From assembly GCA_902514605.1 (NCBI GenBank), contig CABXRL010000009.1, positions 1 to 32,328 of the forward strand: DNA of 32,328 nt, in the 5' to 3' direction. The stretch is from an uncultured Pelagibacteraceae bacterium. GTDB lineage: Bacteria > Pseudomonadota > Alphaproteobacteria > Pelagibacterales > Pelagibacteraceae. Positions 7,700-15,428 of the stretch are shown piece after piece. Both the position numbers and the translations under genes were made by a program. The notes under the pieces were generated by a model that was not told the origin of the DNA, searched no databases, and worked only from the letters and a program-made list of their open reading frames with translations. Positions within the stretch are counted from its first letter, which is position 1; each line of letters begins with the position of its first letter.

Positions 7700-8728
7700 G
7701 TGAAGAAAATAACTATCTTAACATTAATCACATCTTTATTTGTGTCCACAATTTCTATTGCGGATGAAGTAAATGTTTTTAATGCAAGACATTACAAGGC
7801 GGATGGAGAGCTTTATTCCAAATTCACTAATATGACTGGAATTAAAGTTAACTTGATAAATGGAAAGTCAGGTGCCTTAGAAAAAAGAATAATTGAAGAG
7901 GGTGCTGACTCTTCTGCAGATCTTTATATTACAGCTGATGCCGGAAGATGTGGTGCCATGGATGCAAAAGGTCATCTTCAAAGTGGTTTAACATCTGCAG
8001 CTATAAAATCTGCTGTTCCAAAAAGTTTTAGAACAAGCAAATGGGTTGGCATAGCAAAAAGAGCTAGAATAATTTATTACTCACCTGAAAGAGTTACTGG
8101 TGCTGAATTATCTGGAATGTCTTATGAAGGTCTAGCTGATCCTAAATGGAAAGGAAGATTAGTAATAAGAAAATCTAGCAACATATACAACAAATCTCTT
8201 GTAGCTTCATTAATTGAAAATAATGGAAAAAAAGCTACAGCTGAATGGGCAAAGGGTGTTGTTGCAAATATGGCGAGAGACTCTAAGGGTAATGATAGAG
8301 CTCAAATTATGGCAGTAGCTGCTGGAGAAGCAGATATTGCTGTGGCTAACACTTATTACTTGGCTTTAATGTTATCAGGTAAAAAAGGTGCAGAGCAACA
8401 AGAAGCTGCTAAAAAAGTTAAAGCTTTCTTTCCTAATCAAAATGATAGAGGAACGCACATGAATGTTAGTTGTGCAGCTTTAGTTAAAGGAGCGCCTAAT
8501 AAAGCTAATGCCGTTAAACTTGTAGAGTTTTTATTAACTCCACAATCTCAAGAGCATTTTACAAACAATACTTTTGAGTTCCCAATGATTGATGGTGTTT
8601 CACCAAGTCCACTCGTAGTGAACAACTTAGGATTAGATTTCAAACAAGATATGAAAACTAAGTTAGCTTCTTATGGGAAAAACCAAGCTGCTGCATTAGA
8701 AACGATGACAGCTGCAGGATGGAAATAA
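7700..8728 (+). CDS. fbpA: Iron(III) ABC transporter, periplasmic substrate-binding protein (FbpA/FutA/AfuA family)
   Basis: The 342-residue product has a signal peptide (MKKITILTLITSLFVSTISIA, cleavage expected before DEVNV), then the FbpA fold: VNVFNARHYKADGELYSKFTNMTGI, SSADLYITADAGR, KWVGIAKRARIIYYSPERV, and GEADIAVANTYYLALM with the adjacent tyrosines that bind Fe3+ in this family. I set the start at GTG 7700 because GGAG lies five bases upstream and the signal peptide begins there; the longer frame from TTG 7679 adds seven charged residues. It is the first gene of an iron operon behind Fur-like boxes. Other names used for this family are sfuA, futA and idiA. Confidence 0.92.
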   Translation: MKKITILTLITSLFVSTISIADEVNVFNARHYKADGELYSKFTNMTGIKVNLINGKSGALEKRIIEEGADSSADLYITADAGRCGAMDAKGHLQSGLTSAAIKSAVPKSFRTSKWVGIAKRARIIYYSPERVTGAELSGMSYEGLADPKWKGRLVIRKSSNIYNKSLVASLIENNGKKATAEWAKGVVANMARDSKGNDRAQIMAVAAGEADIAVANTYYLALMLSGKKGAEQQEAAKKVKAFFPNQNDRGTHMNVSCAALVKGAPNKANAVKLVEFLLTPQSQEHFTNNTFEFPMIDGVSPSPLVVNNLGLDFKQDMKTKLASYGKNQAAALETMTAAGWK

Positions 8729-8899
8729 GTGAAAAAACAAAAAAAATTTATTTCTGAAATTAATTTAAATAAATCTTCCAGTGCATGTTCCCCATGTCAA
8801 CAGGAGTGTAAAAAAATTGATGAAAGAATAAATAAAAGAAAAATGTCAGAAATTAAAGCTAAGGAGGTTCCGCATATCCTAAAAGTATTTAATTTTTGA
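8729..8899 (+). CDS. Small Cys-containing protein of 56 residues in the iron operon (unknown)
   Basis: This short frame begins with GTG directly after the fbpA stop (TAAGTG) and ends with TGA at 8897-8899. The product starts MKKQKKFISEINLNKSSS, has three close cysteines in ACSPCQQEC (Cys20, Cys23, Cys27), and then a basic segment. It has no signal peptide or membrane segment. The C-x2-C-x3-C cluster inside an iron transport operon would suit a small metal-binding or redox-sensing protein, but I recognise no family. Its place between fbpA and a hairpin, in the same orientation with no gap, supports expression. It could also be untranslated trailer. Confidence 0.5.
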   Translation: MKKQKKFISEINLNKSSSACSPCQQECKKIDERINKRKMSEIKAKEVPHILKVFNF

Positions 8900-8910
8900 T
8901 TTTCTTAAAT

Positions 8911-8946
8911 AGTGTCCACAGTTAATAAAAATTAATTGTGGGCACT
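8911..8946 (+). terminator. Intra-operon hairpin, attenuator or partial terminator
   Basis: A 16-base-pair stem (8911-8926 with 8931-8946, two G-U pairs, AAAA loop) is followed by TTTACTTTTTTC. It sits 11 bases after the small ORF and 34 bases before fbpB. A partial terminator or mRNA-stabilising hairpin after the binding-protein gene is a common way to make more binding protein than permease. Confidence 0.7.
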
Positions 8947-8980
8947 TTACTTTTTTCATGTTTATAAGGCGGATTATAAA

Positions 8981-10600
8981 ATGAAATTTAATAGCTGGTA
9001 TATTTCTTCTTTTTTAATTTCATTTATAGTATTAATTCCAATTATTACAGTATTTACAAGTTTCTTTGAAAATACTTCAAATTATTATGAAATTTTAAAA
9101 AATACTTTTTTAATAGAGTATATCTCAAATTCATTCATTCTCTTAATTTCAGTATTATTTTTTACCTTCTTAATAGGAACGGGGACAGCATACTTAGTGT
9201 CATTTTATAAATTTCCAGGAAGTGAATTTTTTAAATGGGCACTAATATTATCTTTTGCAGTTCCACCTTACATTTATGCATATTCTTTGACTGCCTTTTT
9301 TGAGAATTATGGAACTGCGTTTACTATTTTAAAAAACTTGTTTGGAGATGGAAATTATAACAAAAACATTCCAAAATTTGATGGTATGTTTGGGGCGATA
9401 TTGTCTATTTCTTTTTCATTGTATGCATACGTTTACATTTTGGTTAGAGCGTCATTTTTATATCAGCCACAAAATTTAATTGATTTGGGTAAAAATCTTG
9501 GTTTTTCTAAATTTAAATCTTTTTATAAAATAATATTACCTGCAGCCAGGCCTGCAATAGTTGCAGGATTATCTTTAGTAGCAATGGAAACTTTAGCTGA
9601 ATTTGGGGCTGTTGATTTTTTTTCTATTAATACTCTCACAACTGGTATTTATAACTCATGGATTACTTTTGATGATTTGGCATTTGCAAATCGAGTATCA
9701 TTCTTTTTGTTATTATTTATATTCTCTTTGTTTATTTTAGAAAATCTATCTAGAAGAAAAGCTAAATATCATTTTAATTCTAAAGGTGGCTTTAAACAAA
9801 AAGAAAAAATCAGAATTTCTGGTAGTGAAGCTTACTTAGCATTTATATTCTGCTTTTTAATATTTTTTATAAGTTTTTTATTTCCTTTAAGTCAAATGTT
9901 GTATTGGACATTAAAATTTCCCGAAAACTTATTTGATTTACCTATTATTAACTTAATTTTAAATACTCTCTATCTAGTAATTTTATCTAGTTTCGTTTTA
10001 ATAATATTCTCATTGATATCTAATTATGGCAATAGAGTTTCAAGCAACAAAACATTAAATGTTTTATCGACTTTATCAATTTCAGGTTATGCTATACCAG
10101 GAGTAATTTGCGCTATCGCTTTTATTACTTTTATAGCATGGTTTGATAATAGCATAATTAAATCATTAGGCTTTAATTCAATCAAAAAAATATTTATTGG
10201 CTCTATTTTAGGATTAGTCCTAGTTTATTTCGTAAGATTCTACTCCTTAGCTTTTAATGGAATTAAATCTGGATATGAAAAGATAAATATTTCAGTTGAT
10301 GAGAGCGCTTACTTGCTTGGTTATTCTAAAAGAAAAACTTTTATGAATATTCATATACCTTTCTTGAGAAATTCTCTTTTATTCATTGTTATTCTAATTT
10401 CTTTAGAAATTATTAGGGAATTACCCATAACTCTTATTTTAAGGCCGTTTAATTTTGAAACTTTTGCTACTACTGCATATATTTCAGCTTCTGAGGATTT
10501 ATTAGAAGCAGCAGCGGTACCCTCTTTATTTTTAATATTAATCGCTAGTTTATTTATTATAATAACATCCAAATATATTTTAAGAGAAAATAATGAGTAA
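8981..10600 (+). CDS. fbpB: Iron(III) ABC transporter, fused permease (FbpB/FutB/AfuB family)
   Basis: This 539-residue integral membrane protein consists of two homologous halves, each with about six transmembrane segments, as in FbpB/SfuB. The first half carries the EAA-like loop DLGKNLGFSKFKSFYKIILPAARPAI at about residues 166-192. The second carries ESAYLLGYSKRKTFMNIHIPFLRNS near residues 440-465. These loops dock on the ATPase. I start at ATG 8981 (MKFNSWYISS) because the 15 extra upstream residues are not family-like and run through the preceding hairpin. The last codons overlap fbpC (ATGAGTAA). Confidence 0.93.
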   Translation: MKFNSWYISSFLISFIVLIPIITVFTSFFENTSNYYEILKNTFLIEYISNSFILLISVLFFTFLIGTGTAYLVSFYKFPGSEFFKWALILSFAVPPYIYAYSLTAFFENYGTAFTILKNLFGDGNYNKNIPKFDGMFGAILSISFSLYAYVYILVRASFLYQPQNLIDLGKNLGFSKFKSFYKIILPAARPAIVAGLSLVAMETLAEFGAVDFFSINTLTTGIYNSWITFDDLAFANRVSFFLLLFIFSLFILENLSRRKAKYHFNSKGGFKQKEKIRISGSEAYLAFIFCFLIFFISFLFPLSQMLYWTLKFPENLFDLPIINLILNTLYLVILSSFVLIIFSLISNYGNRVSSNKTLNVLSTLSISGYAIPGVICAIAFITFIAWFDNSIIKSLGFNSIKKIFIGSILGLVLVYFVRFYSLAFNGIKSGYEKINISVDESAYLLGYSKRKTFMNIHIPFLRNSLLFIVILISLEIIRELPITLILRPFNFETFATTAYISASEDLLEAAAVPSLFLILIASLFIIITSKYILRENNE

Positions 10601-11654
10601 TAATTTTTTTGAAATTAAAAATGTCGACTTTAAAATAGGAAGCAAAGTCAAAGTCAAGAATGTTTCATTTTCAATAGAGAATGAAGGAGATATAATATGT
10701 CTTTTAGGACCTTCTGGTATTGGAAAAACTACAATATTGAGAACAATTGCAGGGCTAGAAAAAATAAATAAAGGCTCAATACACCTTAAGGGTAAAATAA
10801 TATCTTCAGAAAAAAATAATGTTGAACCAGAGAATAGAAATGTATCACTGGCTTTTCAAGAAAATAGCCTATTTCCACATTATACTGTAAAAAAAAATAT
10901 ATTATTAGGCACTGAAAGAAATAAAGGAGCAAAAGATAAAAAAATAAGTTTTGATGAATTAATAGATTTATTAAATATTTATCAAATATTAGACAAATAC
11001 CCCCATGAAATTAGTGCTGGAGAAGCTCAAAGAGCAGCGCTTGCAAGATCTCTTATTACACAACCTGACTTGTTACTTTTAGATGAGCCACTATCAAATG
11101 TAGATCAAAGTTTTAAAGAAGAAATTCAAGAAAAATTAAAAAAAATATTAAAGAATTCAAAGATTACTACAATCATAGTTACTCACGACTCTTATGAGGC
11201 ATTTTACTTAGGATCAAAATGTGGAATAATCTTAGATCAAGAGCTTAAACAATTTGACGATCCTTATAATGTTTATCATTTACCAAATTCAATCGAGGTA
11301 GTTAATTTTTTAAATAGAGGAATTCTTATCCCCGCGGAAGTAACAAGTCCAAAAAGCCTAGAAAATAAAGATCTTGGGACAATTACTGGTAATTTTGTTA
11401 AACCTTTTCCAATAGGATCTAATGTTAAGCTTTTAATTCAACCTGAAGATCTACACCATGATGATAAAAGTAATCTCAAATTTGAGGTAATTGATAGAAA
11501 ATTTAGAGGTACTAACTTTATTTATACTCTTAAAACTCCCACAAATACTCTTATTCCTGTTTTTGTACACTCTCATCACATCCATCAACATGAAGTGGAT
11601 GAAAAGTTTGGTGTAAAAAGACCAATTCATATTGATCATATAGTTTGCTTCTAA
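10593..11654 (+). CDS. fbpC: Iron(III) ABC transporter, ATP-binding protein (FbpC/FutC/AfuC family)
   Basis: The 353-residue ATPase has Walker A GPSGIGKT at 39-46, a signature motif near 140-146 and Walker B LLLLDEP ending near 166, followed by SNVD. A C-terminal TOBE-like region (LIQPEDLHHDD onward) fits the FbpC/PotA class. The signature reads ISAGEAQRAALARSL instead of the usual LSGGQ-QR form, while the rest of the helix is normal. It overlaps fbpB by 8 bases and is the last gene of the iron unit; azlC follows 19 bases later. Mechanism: it powers Fe3+ import delivered by FbpA. Confidence 0.93.
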   Translation: MSNNFFEIKNVDFKIGSKVKVKNVSFSIENEGDIICLLGPSGIGKTTILRTIAGLEKINKGSIHLKGKIISSEKNNVEPENRNVSLAFQENSLFPHYTVKKNILLGTERNKGAKDKKISFDELIDLLNIYQILDKYPHEISAGEAQRAALARSLITQPDLLLLDEPLSNVDQSFKEEIQEKLKKILKNSKITTIIVTHDSYEAFYLGSKCGIILDQELKQFDDPYNVYHLPNSIEVVNFLNRGILIPAEVTSPKSLENKDLGTITGNFVKPFPIGSNVKLLIQPEDLHHDDKSNLKFEVIDRKFRGTNFIYTLKTPTNTLIPVFVHSHHIHQHEVDEKFGVKRPIHIDHIVCF

Positions 11655-11673
11655 TAAAAGCTCTTTTAATAAA

Positions 11674-12369
11674 ATGAATAGTAAGTTTAACACATTCTTA
11701 AAGGGAGTCATTGATGTGAGTCCGTTAATGATACCAGTGGTGCCATTTGGTTTAATATTTGGTGTTCTAGCTATCGATGTTGGATTTACGCCTTTAGAAA
11801 CTATGGGTATGTCCTTAATAATATTTGGTGGTGCATCTCAAATAGTACTTTTACAATTATTTTCGGGAGGGGTTTCTTCTATAGTAATTATTAGTTCTGT
11901 AGGTGCTGTGAACTCAAGACATTTGTTGTATGGAGCTGTCATGTCTGAACATTTATCGGATTTGAAGTTGGTTTGGAAAATTTTGATTTCCTACTTCTTA
12001 ATTGATCAGGCATTTGCTAGATCTAATGAATATTTTAAAAAGAACAAAGATAATAATAAATATTTTCACTTAGTTGGTGGTGGTGCTACTTGTTGGGTAA
12101 TATGGCAATCAACTACATTATTAGGAATTCTGTTAGGTGCTGCTATACCAGAAAAACTTGGATTAAGTTTTGCAGTACCGTTAACTTTCTTAGCTTTAAT
12201 AATTAATGACTTTAGAAAATTTATTAATGTAATGGTGATAACAGTCTCAGGATTAGTAGCCACGTTAGGTTATAATATTATACCTTTTAAAGCGTATGTA
12301 ATTGTTTCTGCTCTAGCAGGGTTATTAATAGCAATAATATTAACAACAAAATTAAAACAAAATGAGTAA
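11674..12369 (+). CDS. azlC: Branched-chain amino acid exporter, large subunit (AzlC family)
   Basis: This 231-residue protein has several hydrophobic segments and AzlC signature blocks: LMIPVVPFGLIFGVLA at the N-terminus, MSLIIFGGASQIVLLQLF, then AVNSRHLLYGA near residue 80. It ends with further membrane segments. AzlC and AzlD together export branched-chain amino acids and analogues in studied bacteria. Here azlD overlaps it by 8 bases (ATGAGTAA), the expected pairing. The substrate in this organism is not shown by the sequence. Confidence 0.92.
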   Translation: MNSKFNTFLKGVIDVSPLMIPVVPFGLIFGVLAIDVGFTPLETMGMSLIIFGGASQIVLLQLFSGGVSSIVIISSVGAVNSRHLLYGAVMSEHLSDLKLVWKILISYFLIDQAFARSNEYFKKNKDNNKYFHLVGGGATCWVIWQSTTLLGILLGAAIPEKLGLSFAVPLTFLALIINDFRKFINVMVITVSGLVATLGYNIIPFKAYVIVSALAGLLIAIILTTKLKQNE

Positions 12370-12676
12370 CTGGGCTTTAATAATATATTGTGGATTAATT
12401 ACATATTTCACTAGGTTTACAATGATCGCTCTAATCAAAAAAGAAATGTTTAACGAGAGAATAAGAGAAATATTATCTTTTGTTCCCTCAGCTATATTTC
12501 CTGCAATTATTTTTCCTGCAATTTTTATTGACAATGAAGGAATAATGCAAATAGAGGACAACCCAAAAATACTTGCAGCAATAATCGCAATGGTAATTGG
12601 CATCTTTAGCAGAAGTATAATTGCGACAATATTTTCCGGATTAGCTTCTTACTGGATTTTAATTTTTGTTGTATAA
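12362..12676 (+). CDS. azlD: Branched-chain amino acid exporter, small subunit (AzlD family)
   Basis: This 104-residue membrane protein has about four hydrophobic segments. It opens with WALIIYCGLITYFTRFTMIAL, followed by LSFVPSAIFPAIIFPAIF, which fits the AzlD family in both length and pattern. It overlaps the azlC end and probably forms the exporter with it. A thioredoxin-like gene follows six bases later in the same orientation. Confidence 0.9.
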   Translation: MSNWALIIYCGLITYFTRFTMIALIKKEMFNERIREILSFVPSAIFPAIIFPAIFIDNEGIMQIEDNPKILAAIIAMVIGIFSRSIIATIFSGLASYWILIFVV

Positions 12677-12682
12677 AATCTT

Positions 12683-13078
12683 ATGAAAAAACTTTTAGTA
12701 ATAATTTTTTGTGTTCTAACTTTTAATGTTAACGCATTAGAGAAAGAAACAACTTTTAATAAACAAATGTTTGATAAAGCCCAATCTGAGGGTAAATTTG
12801 TAATAGTAAGCTCATGGGTAAAGTACTGTTCTTCTTGTGCTGTCCAGATGAAAATTTTGAAAACTGCTCAAAAAGAGGGTGAGCTATCTGACATTAAATT
12901 TGATAATATTGAATATTTTTCTTTTGATATAACAGAAAAAGAAATTTCAAAAATGTTTAATGTTCAGTTTCAAACAACTCTTTTGATTTTTAAGGATAAT
13001 AAAGAAATATATAGAAGTGTTGGTGAAACTACAAAAGATTTAATTTATGATGCTATTAAATCTTCTATAAAGACTTAA
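12683..13078 (+). CDS. Periplasmic thioredoxin-like protein
   Basis: The 131-residue product has a signal peptide (MKKLLVIIFCVLTFNVNA, cleavage near residue 18) and a thioredoxin fold. The active site reads KYCSSCAVQ with Cys49 and Cys52. It resembles the DsbD gamma domain or DsbD-like single-domain thioredoxins. The beta strand that normally holds the cis-proline reads VQFQTTLLIF, with Thr98 where Pro is expected. It lies six bases after azlD. Its stop shares the palindrome TTAA with the stop of the opposing persulfide-dioxygenase-like gene. Partner protein unknown; a role in periplasmic thiol reduction is inferred. Confidence 0.8.
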   Translation: MKKLLVIIFCVLTFNVNALEKETTFNKQMFDKAQSEGKFVIVSSWVKYCSSCAVQMKILKTAQKEGELSDIKFDNIEYFSFDITEKEISKMFNVQFQTTLLIFKDNKEIYRSVGETTKDLIYDAIKSSIKT

Positions 13079-13755
13079 ACACCAAGTTTTAGATTGCTAG
13101 AAACATTATAATCAATTTTTTCTGGTTTTTTCAGATTTAGATTATTCATAATTTCAATATATTCGTCTACATTTCTTACTTGTAATCTTGGATTGGATCT
13201 CTTCTCTTTTCCAATAGTGCTAACCGTTTCACCTTTATAATCATGAGCAGGATATAAAAGTGTATCTTCAGGCAGCTTCAATAGCCTATTGAATATAGAA
13301 TTGTATGCATCTATAGAATTGCCATTTTGAAAATCAGTTCTTCCAGTACCATTAATTAGCAATGTATCACCAGAAAATAAGTATTTATCCATTAAAAAAC
13401 AGAAACTATCTGATGTATGACCAGGAGTGTAAATTGCTCTAAAATTTAATTTATCTAATTTAATTATTTCATCATCTTTGACTTTTAATTCCACTGCATC
13501 TGTTGGAGTATGCTCGCCCATTATAGTTACACATTTTGTTTTATCTCTTAATTTTCCCGCACCAGTAACATGATCAGCATGGATATGAGTATCAATTACT
13601 TTAACTAACTTTAAATTTAATTGATTAAGTATTTTTATGTAGTCCTCAACATTATCTAAAACTGGATCTATGATTAAAGCCTCTCTTCCTTCTGATGAGG
13701 CAATTATGTAAGTGTAAGTGCTGGATTTTTTATCAAAAACTTGTTTAAAAATCAT
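13075..13755 (-). CDS. Metallo-beta-lactamase fold protein, ETHE1-like persulfide dioxygenase
   Basis: The 226-residue protein has the metallo-hydrolase motif THIHADH (His57, His59, Asp61, His62), the later ligands in YTPGHTSDS and LLYPAHDY, and the ETHE1-type segment GTGRTDFQNGN. ETHE1-family enzymes use one iron to oxidise glutathione persulfide to sulfite. The RTDFQ block favours this over glyoxalase II. It has no signal peptide and would be cytoplasmic. Its 3' end overlaps the thioredoxin-like gene by four bases. It is divergent, by 22 bases, from a DUF4396 membrane gene. Confidence 0.85.
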   Translation of the reverse strand: MIFKQVFDKKSSTYTYIIASSEGREALIIDPVLDNVEDYIKILNQLNLKLVKVIDTHIHADHVTGAGKLRDKTKCVTIMGEHTPTDAVELKVKDDEIIKLDKLNFRAIYTPGHTSDSFCFLMDKYLFSGDTLLINGTGRTDFQNGNSIDAYNSIFNRLLKLPEDTLLYPAHDYKGETVSTIGKEKRSNPRLQVRNVDEYIEIMNNLNLKKPEKIDYNVSSNLKLGV

Positions 13756-13777
13756 AAAATATTATTATCACATAAAT

Positions 13778-14215
13778 ATGGAATCTTCTACCTTAGACTG
13801 GTTTTGTACAAATACTTGGAAACAAAGTGCCAAGAATACTAGCTGGTGTTTATTAGGTTGTGCCATAGGAGATTTTGGAACAATTTTATATTTCCAACTA
13901 ACAGAAATACCTTTCCCAGTATTAGGTGTAATGATTTTGGCAATTATTAATGGTTTAATTACTAGCATACTTCTTGAAACAATTATTTTAATTAAACAAA
14001 ATTTTAGTTTTAATAATGCAGTTAAAACAGCAATGGGTATGAGCTTTATATCAATGGTAAGTATGGAAATTGCGATGAATTTAACAGATTATTTATTAAC
14101 TGGTGGAGCAATATTAACATGGTGGGTAATCCCTTTAATGCTAATTGTTGGGTTTCTGACACCTTGGCCATATAATTATTGGAGATTAAAAAAGTATGGC
14201 ATCAACTGCCATTAA
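13778..14215 (+). CDS. DUF4396 family membrane protein
   Basis: This 145-residue protein shows features I associate with DUF4396: NTSWCLLGCAIGDFG near residue 20, then TAMGMSFISMVSMEIAMNLTDYLLTGG, then the tail GFLTPWPYNYWRLKKYG and a terminal CH. It has about four transmembrane segments with conserved Cys, His and Met residues, which could bind a metal; no function is established to my knowledge. I start at ATG 13778 (MESSTLDWF), since the longer frame overlaps the divergent gene. The last 20 bases overlap the following methyltransferase gene. Confidence 0.8.
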   Translation: MESSTLDWFCTNTWKQSAKNTSWCLLGCAIGDFGTILYFQLTEIPFPVLGVMILAIINGLITSILLETIILIKQNFSFNNAVKTAMGMSFISMVSMEIAMNLTDYLLTGGAILTWWVIPLMLIVGFLTPWPYNYWRLKKYGINCH

Positions 14216-14906
14216 AAATTGGGATAATAAAACCTGGCTATCTTCACAAGAATATATAAGTGAATTTAACAAATTTTTGATTGAAAATATTAATCTGGAC
14301 AGAAGTTTTAAAGTTCTGGATATTGGATGTGGTCGTGGCAAAATTTTAGGTGCTTTAAACTCTAAGTTTAAGTTTAAGATCAAGCCACTAGGAATAGATA
14401 TTATCAAACATAGAGACCTGGATAAAAGAATAAATTTTAAAAGAATTAATGCTTTAAACTTTTCATTAGTTGACAATCAAAAGTTTGATTTAATCTTAAT
14501 TAAACAAACTATACATCTAATGAAATTCAATGAGATCAAAAGATTATTACGATTATTAAAAAAAAAATTAAACCCAATGGGTAAAATTCTAATTTTTACT
14601 TTAGACCCAGATAAAAATGAAATTCCAACTTTTAAATTTATGAAAGTTAAACTTAATCAATCTCTTTTTAGGGACAAAAAAATAATTAAAATTATTAAAA
14701 AATTATATCCTCAGAGTATTAAAAAAAAATTTTTCTTTAATGTAAGAATTAATAAAAAAAAATATATAACAATGATAAAAAATAGATATATATCTACATT
14801 ATTAGCCTTTTCTAAAAAGCAACTTGCTCAGGGAGCAGAAGAAATCGAATTAAAATTTAAAGATATTTTAAGATTTAAGGATAAATTAATTTGTATTATT
14901 CTATAG
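14196..14906 (+). CDS. Class I SAM-dependent methyltransferase (substrate unknown)
   Basis: This 236-residue protein has the SAM-binding motif I VLDIGCGRGKILGAL at about residues 40-54, an acidic GIDI at strand two, and a FDLILIKQTIHLM motif in the position of motif IV. The C-terminal third is very rich in lysine and isoleucine and not informative. The substrate cannot be read. The gene overlaps the DUF4396 gene by 20 bases, so the two are probably expressed together. Its stop shares the palindrome CTATAG with the stop of the opposing cytochrome b561 gene. Confidence 0.75.
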   Translation: MASTAIKNWDNKTWLSSQEYISEFNKFLIENINLDRSFKVLDIGCGRGKILGALNSKFKFKIKPLGIDIIKHRDLDKRINFKRINALNFSLVDNQKFDLILIKQTIHLMKFNEIKRLLRLLKKKLNPMGKILIFTLDPDKNEIPTFKFMKVKLNQSLFRDKKIIKIIKKLYPQSIKKKFFFNVRINKKKYITMIKNRYISTLLAFSKKQLAQGAEEIELKFKDILRFKDKLICIIL

Positions 14907-15428
14907 TATTCTTTTAAGTAAATTTTCCTTAAATAAAAGTTTATGAACTATTACAGCAAAAATATGTAATGATATCAGTGTTATTAATGTGTAATTTCCA
15001 ACAATATGAATTTCATAGAACGTTTCTGCTAATTCAAAATTATCCTTAATTTCAAGATTAAAAAAGAACATGTCAAGTTCTTCACCATTATATAACTTTT
15101 TTAAAGCACCAGAGATAGTTATTGTTAAAATTGCAATGTATAAAAAAATATGATTCAGTTTTGCAATAATTTTTTGACCAGGAAAAAGACTATGTGATAA
15201 GCGCGGAGTTGGATTTAAAGTTTTATATATAAGTCTCAATAAAGTTAAATAAAAGATGCTCAGACCTAAAGTTACGTGAATACTTTCAACAGTTAACCTT
15301 CTTTCGCTAAAATCCATATCAACTAAATAGAAGCCCAAAGGAATTTGAATGATCAAAACTGCGGCACTTAACCAGTGAAATATTTTGGAAATAGTTCCAT
15401 ATTCTGTTAAGCTATTGGTAATTCTCAT
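14901..15428 (-). CDS. Cytochrome b561 (prokaryotic type)
   Basis: The 175-residue protein has four predicted transmembrane helices and histidines in the places expected for two b hemes: His18 in KIFHWLSA, His51 in ESIHVTLG, His141 in EIHIVG and His155 in LISLHIFAV, with His162 nearby. Prokaryotic cytochrome b561 moves electrons across or along the inner membrane from quinol. The opposing gene on the other side of the start codon encodes a c-type cytochrome, and such pairs are common. The two start codons abut with no base between them. Its 3' end overlaps the methyltransferase gene by six bases. Confidence 0.88.
   Translation of the reverse strand: MRITNSLTEYGTISKIFHWLSAAVLIIQIPLGFYLVDMDFSERRLTVESIHVTLGLSIFYLTLLRLIYKTLNPTPRLSHSLFPGQKIIAKLNHIFLYIAILTITISGALKKLYNGEELDMFFFNLEIKDNFELAETFYEIHIVGNYTLITLISLHIFAVIVHKLLFKENLLKRIL

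Noticed and set aside
8936..8980. Upstream start for FbpB within the hairpin region
   Set aside because: The frame runs through the 3' arm of the hairpin and adds residues unlike the family.
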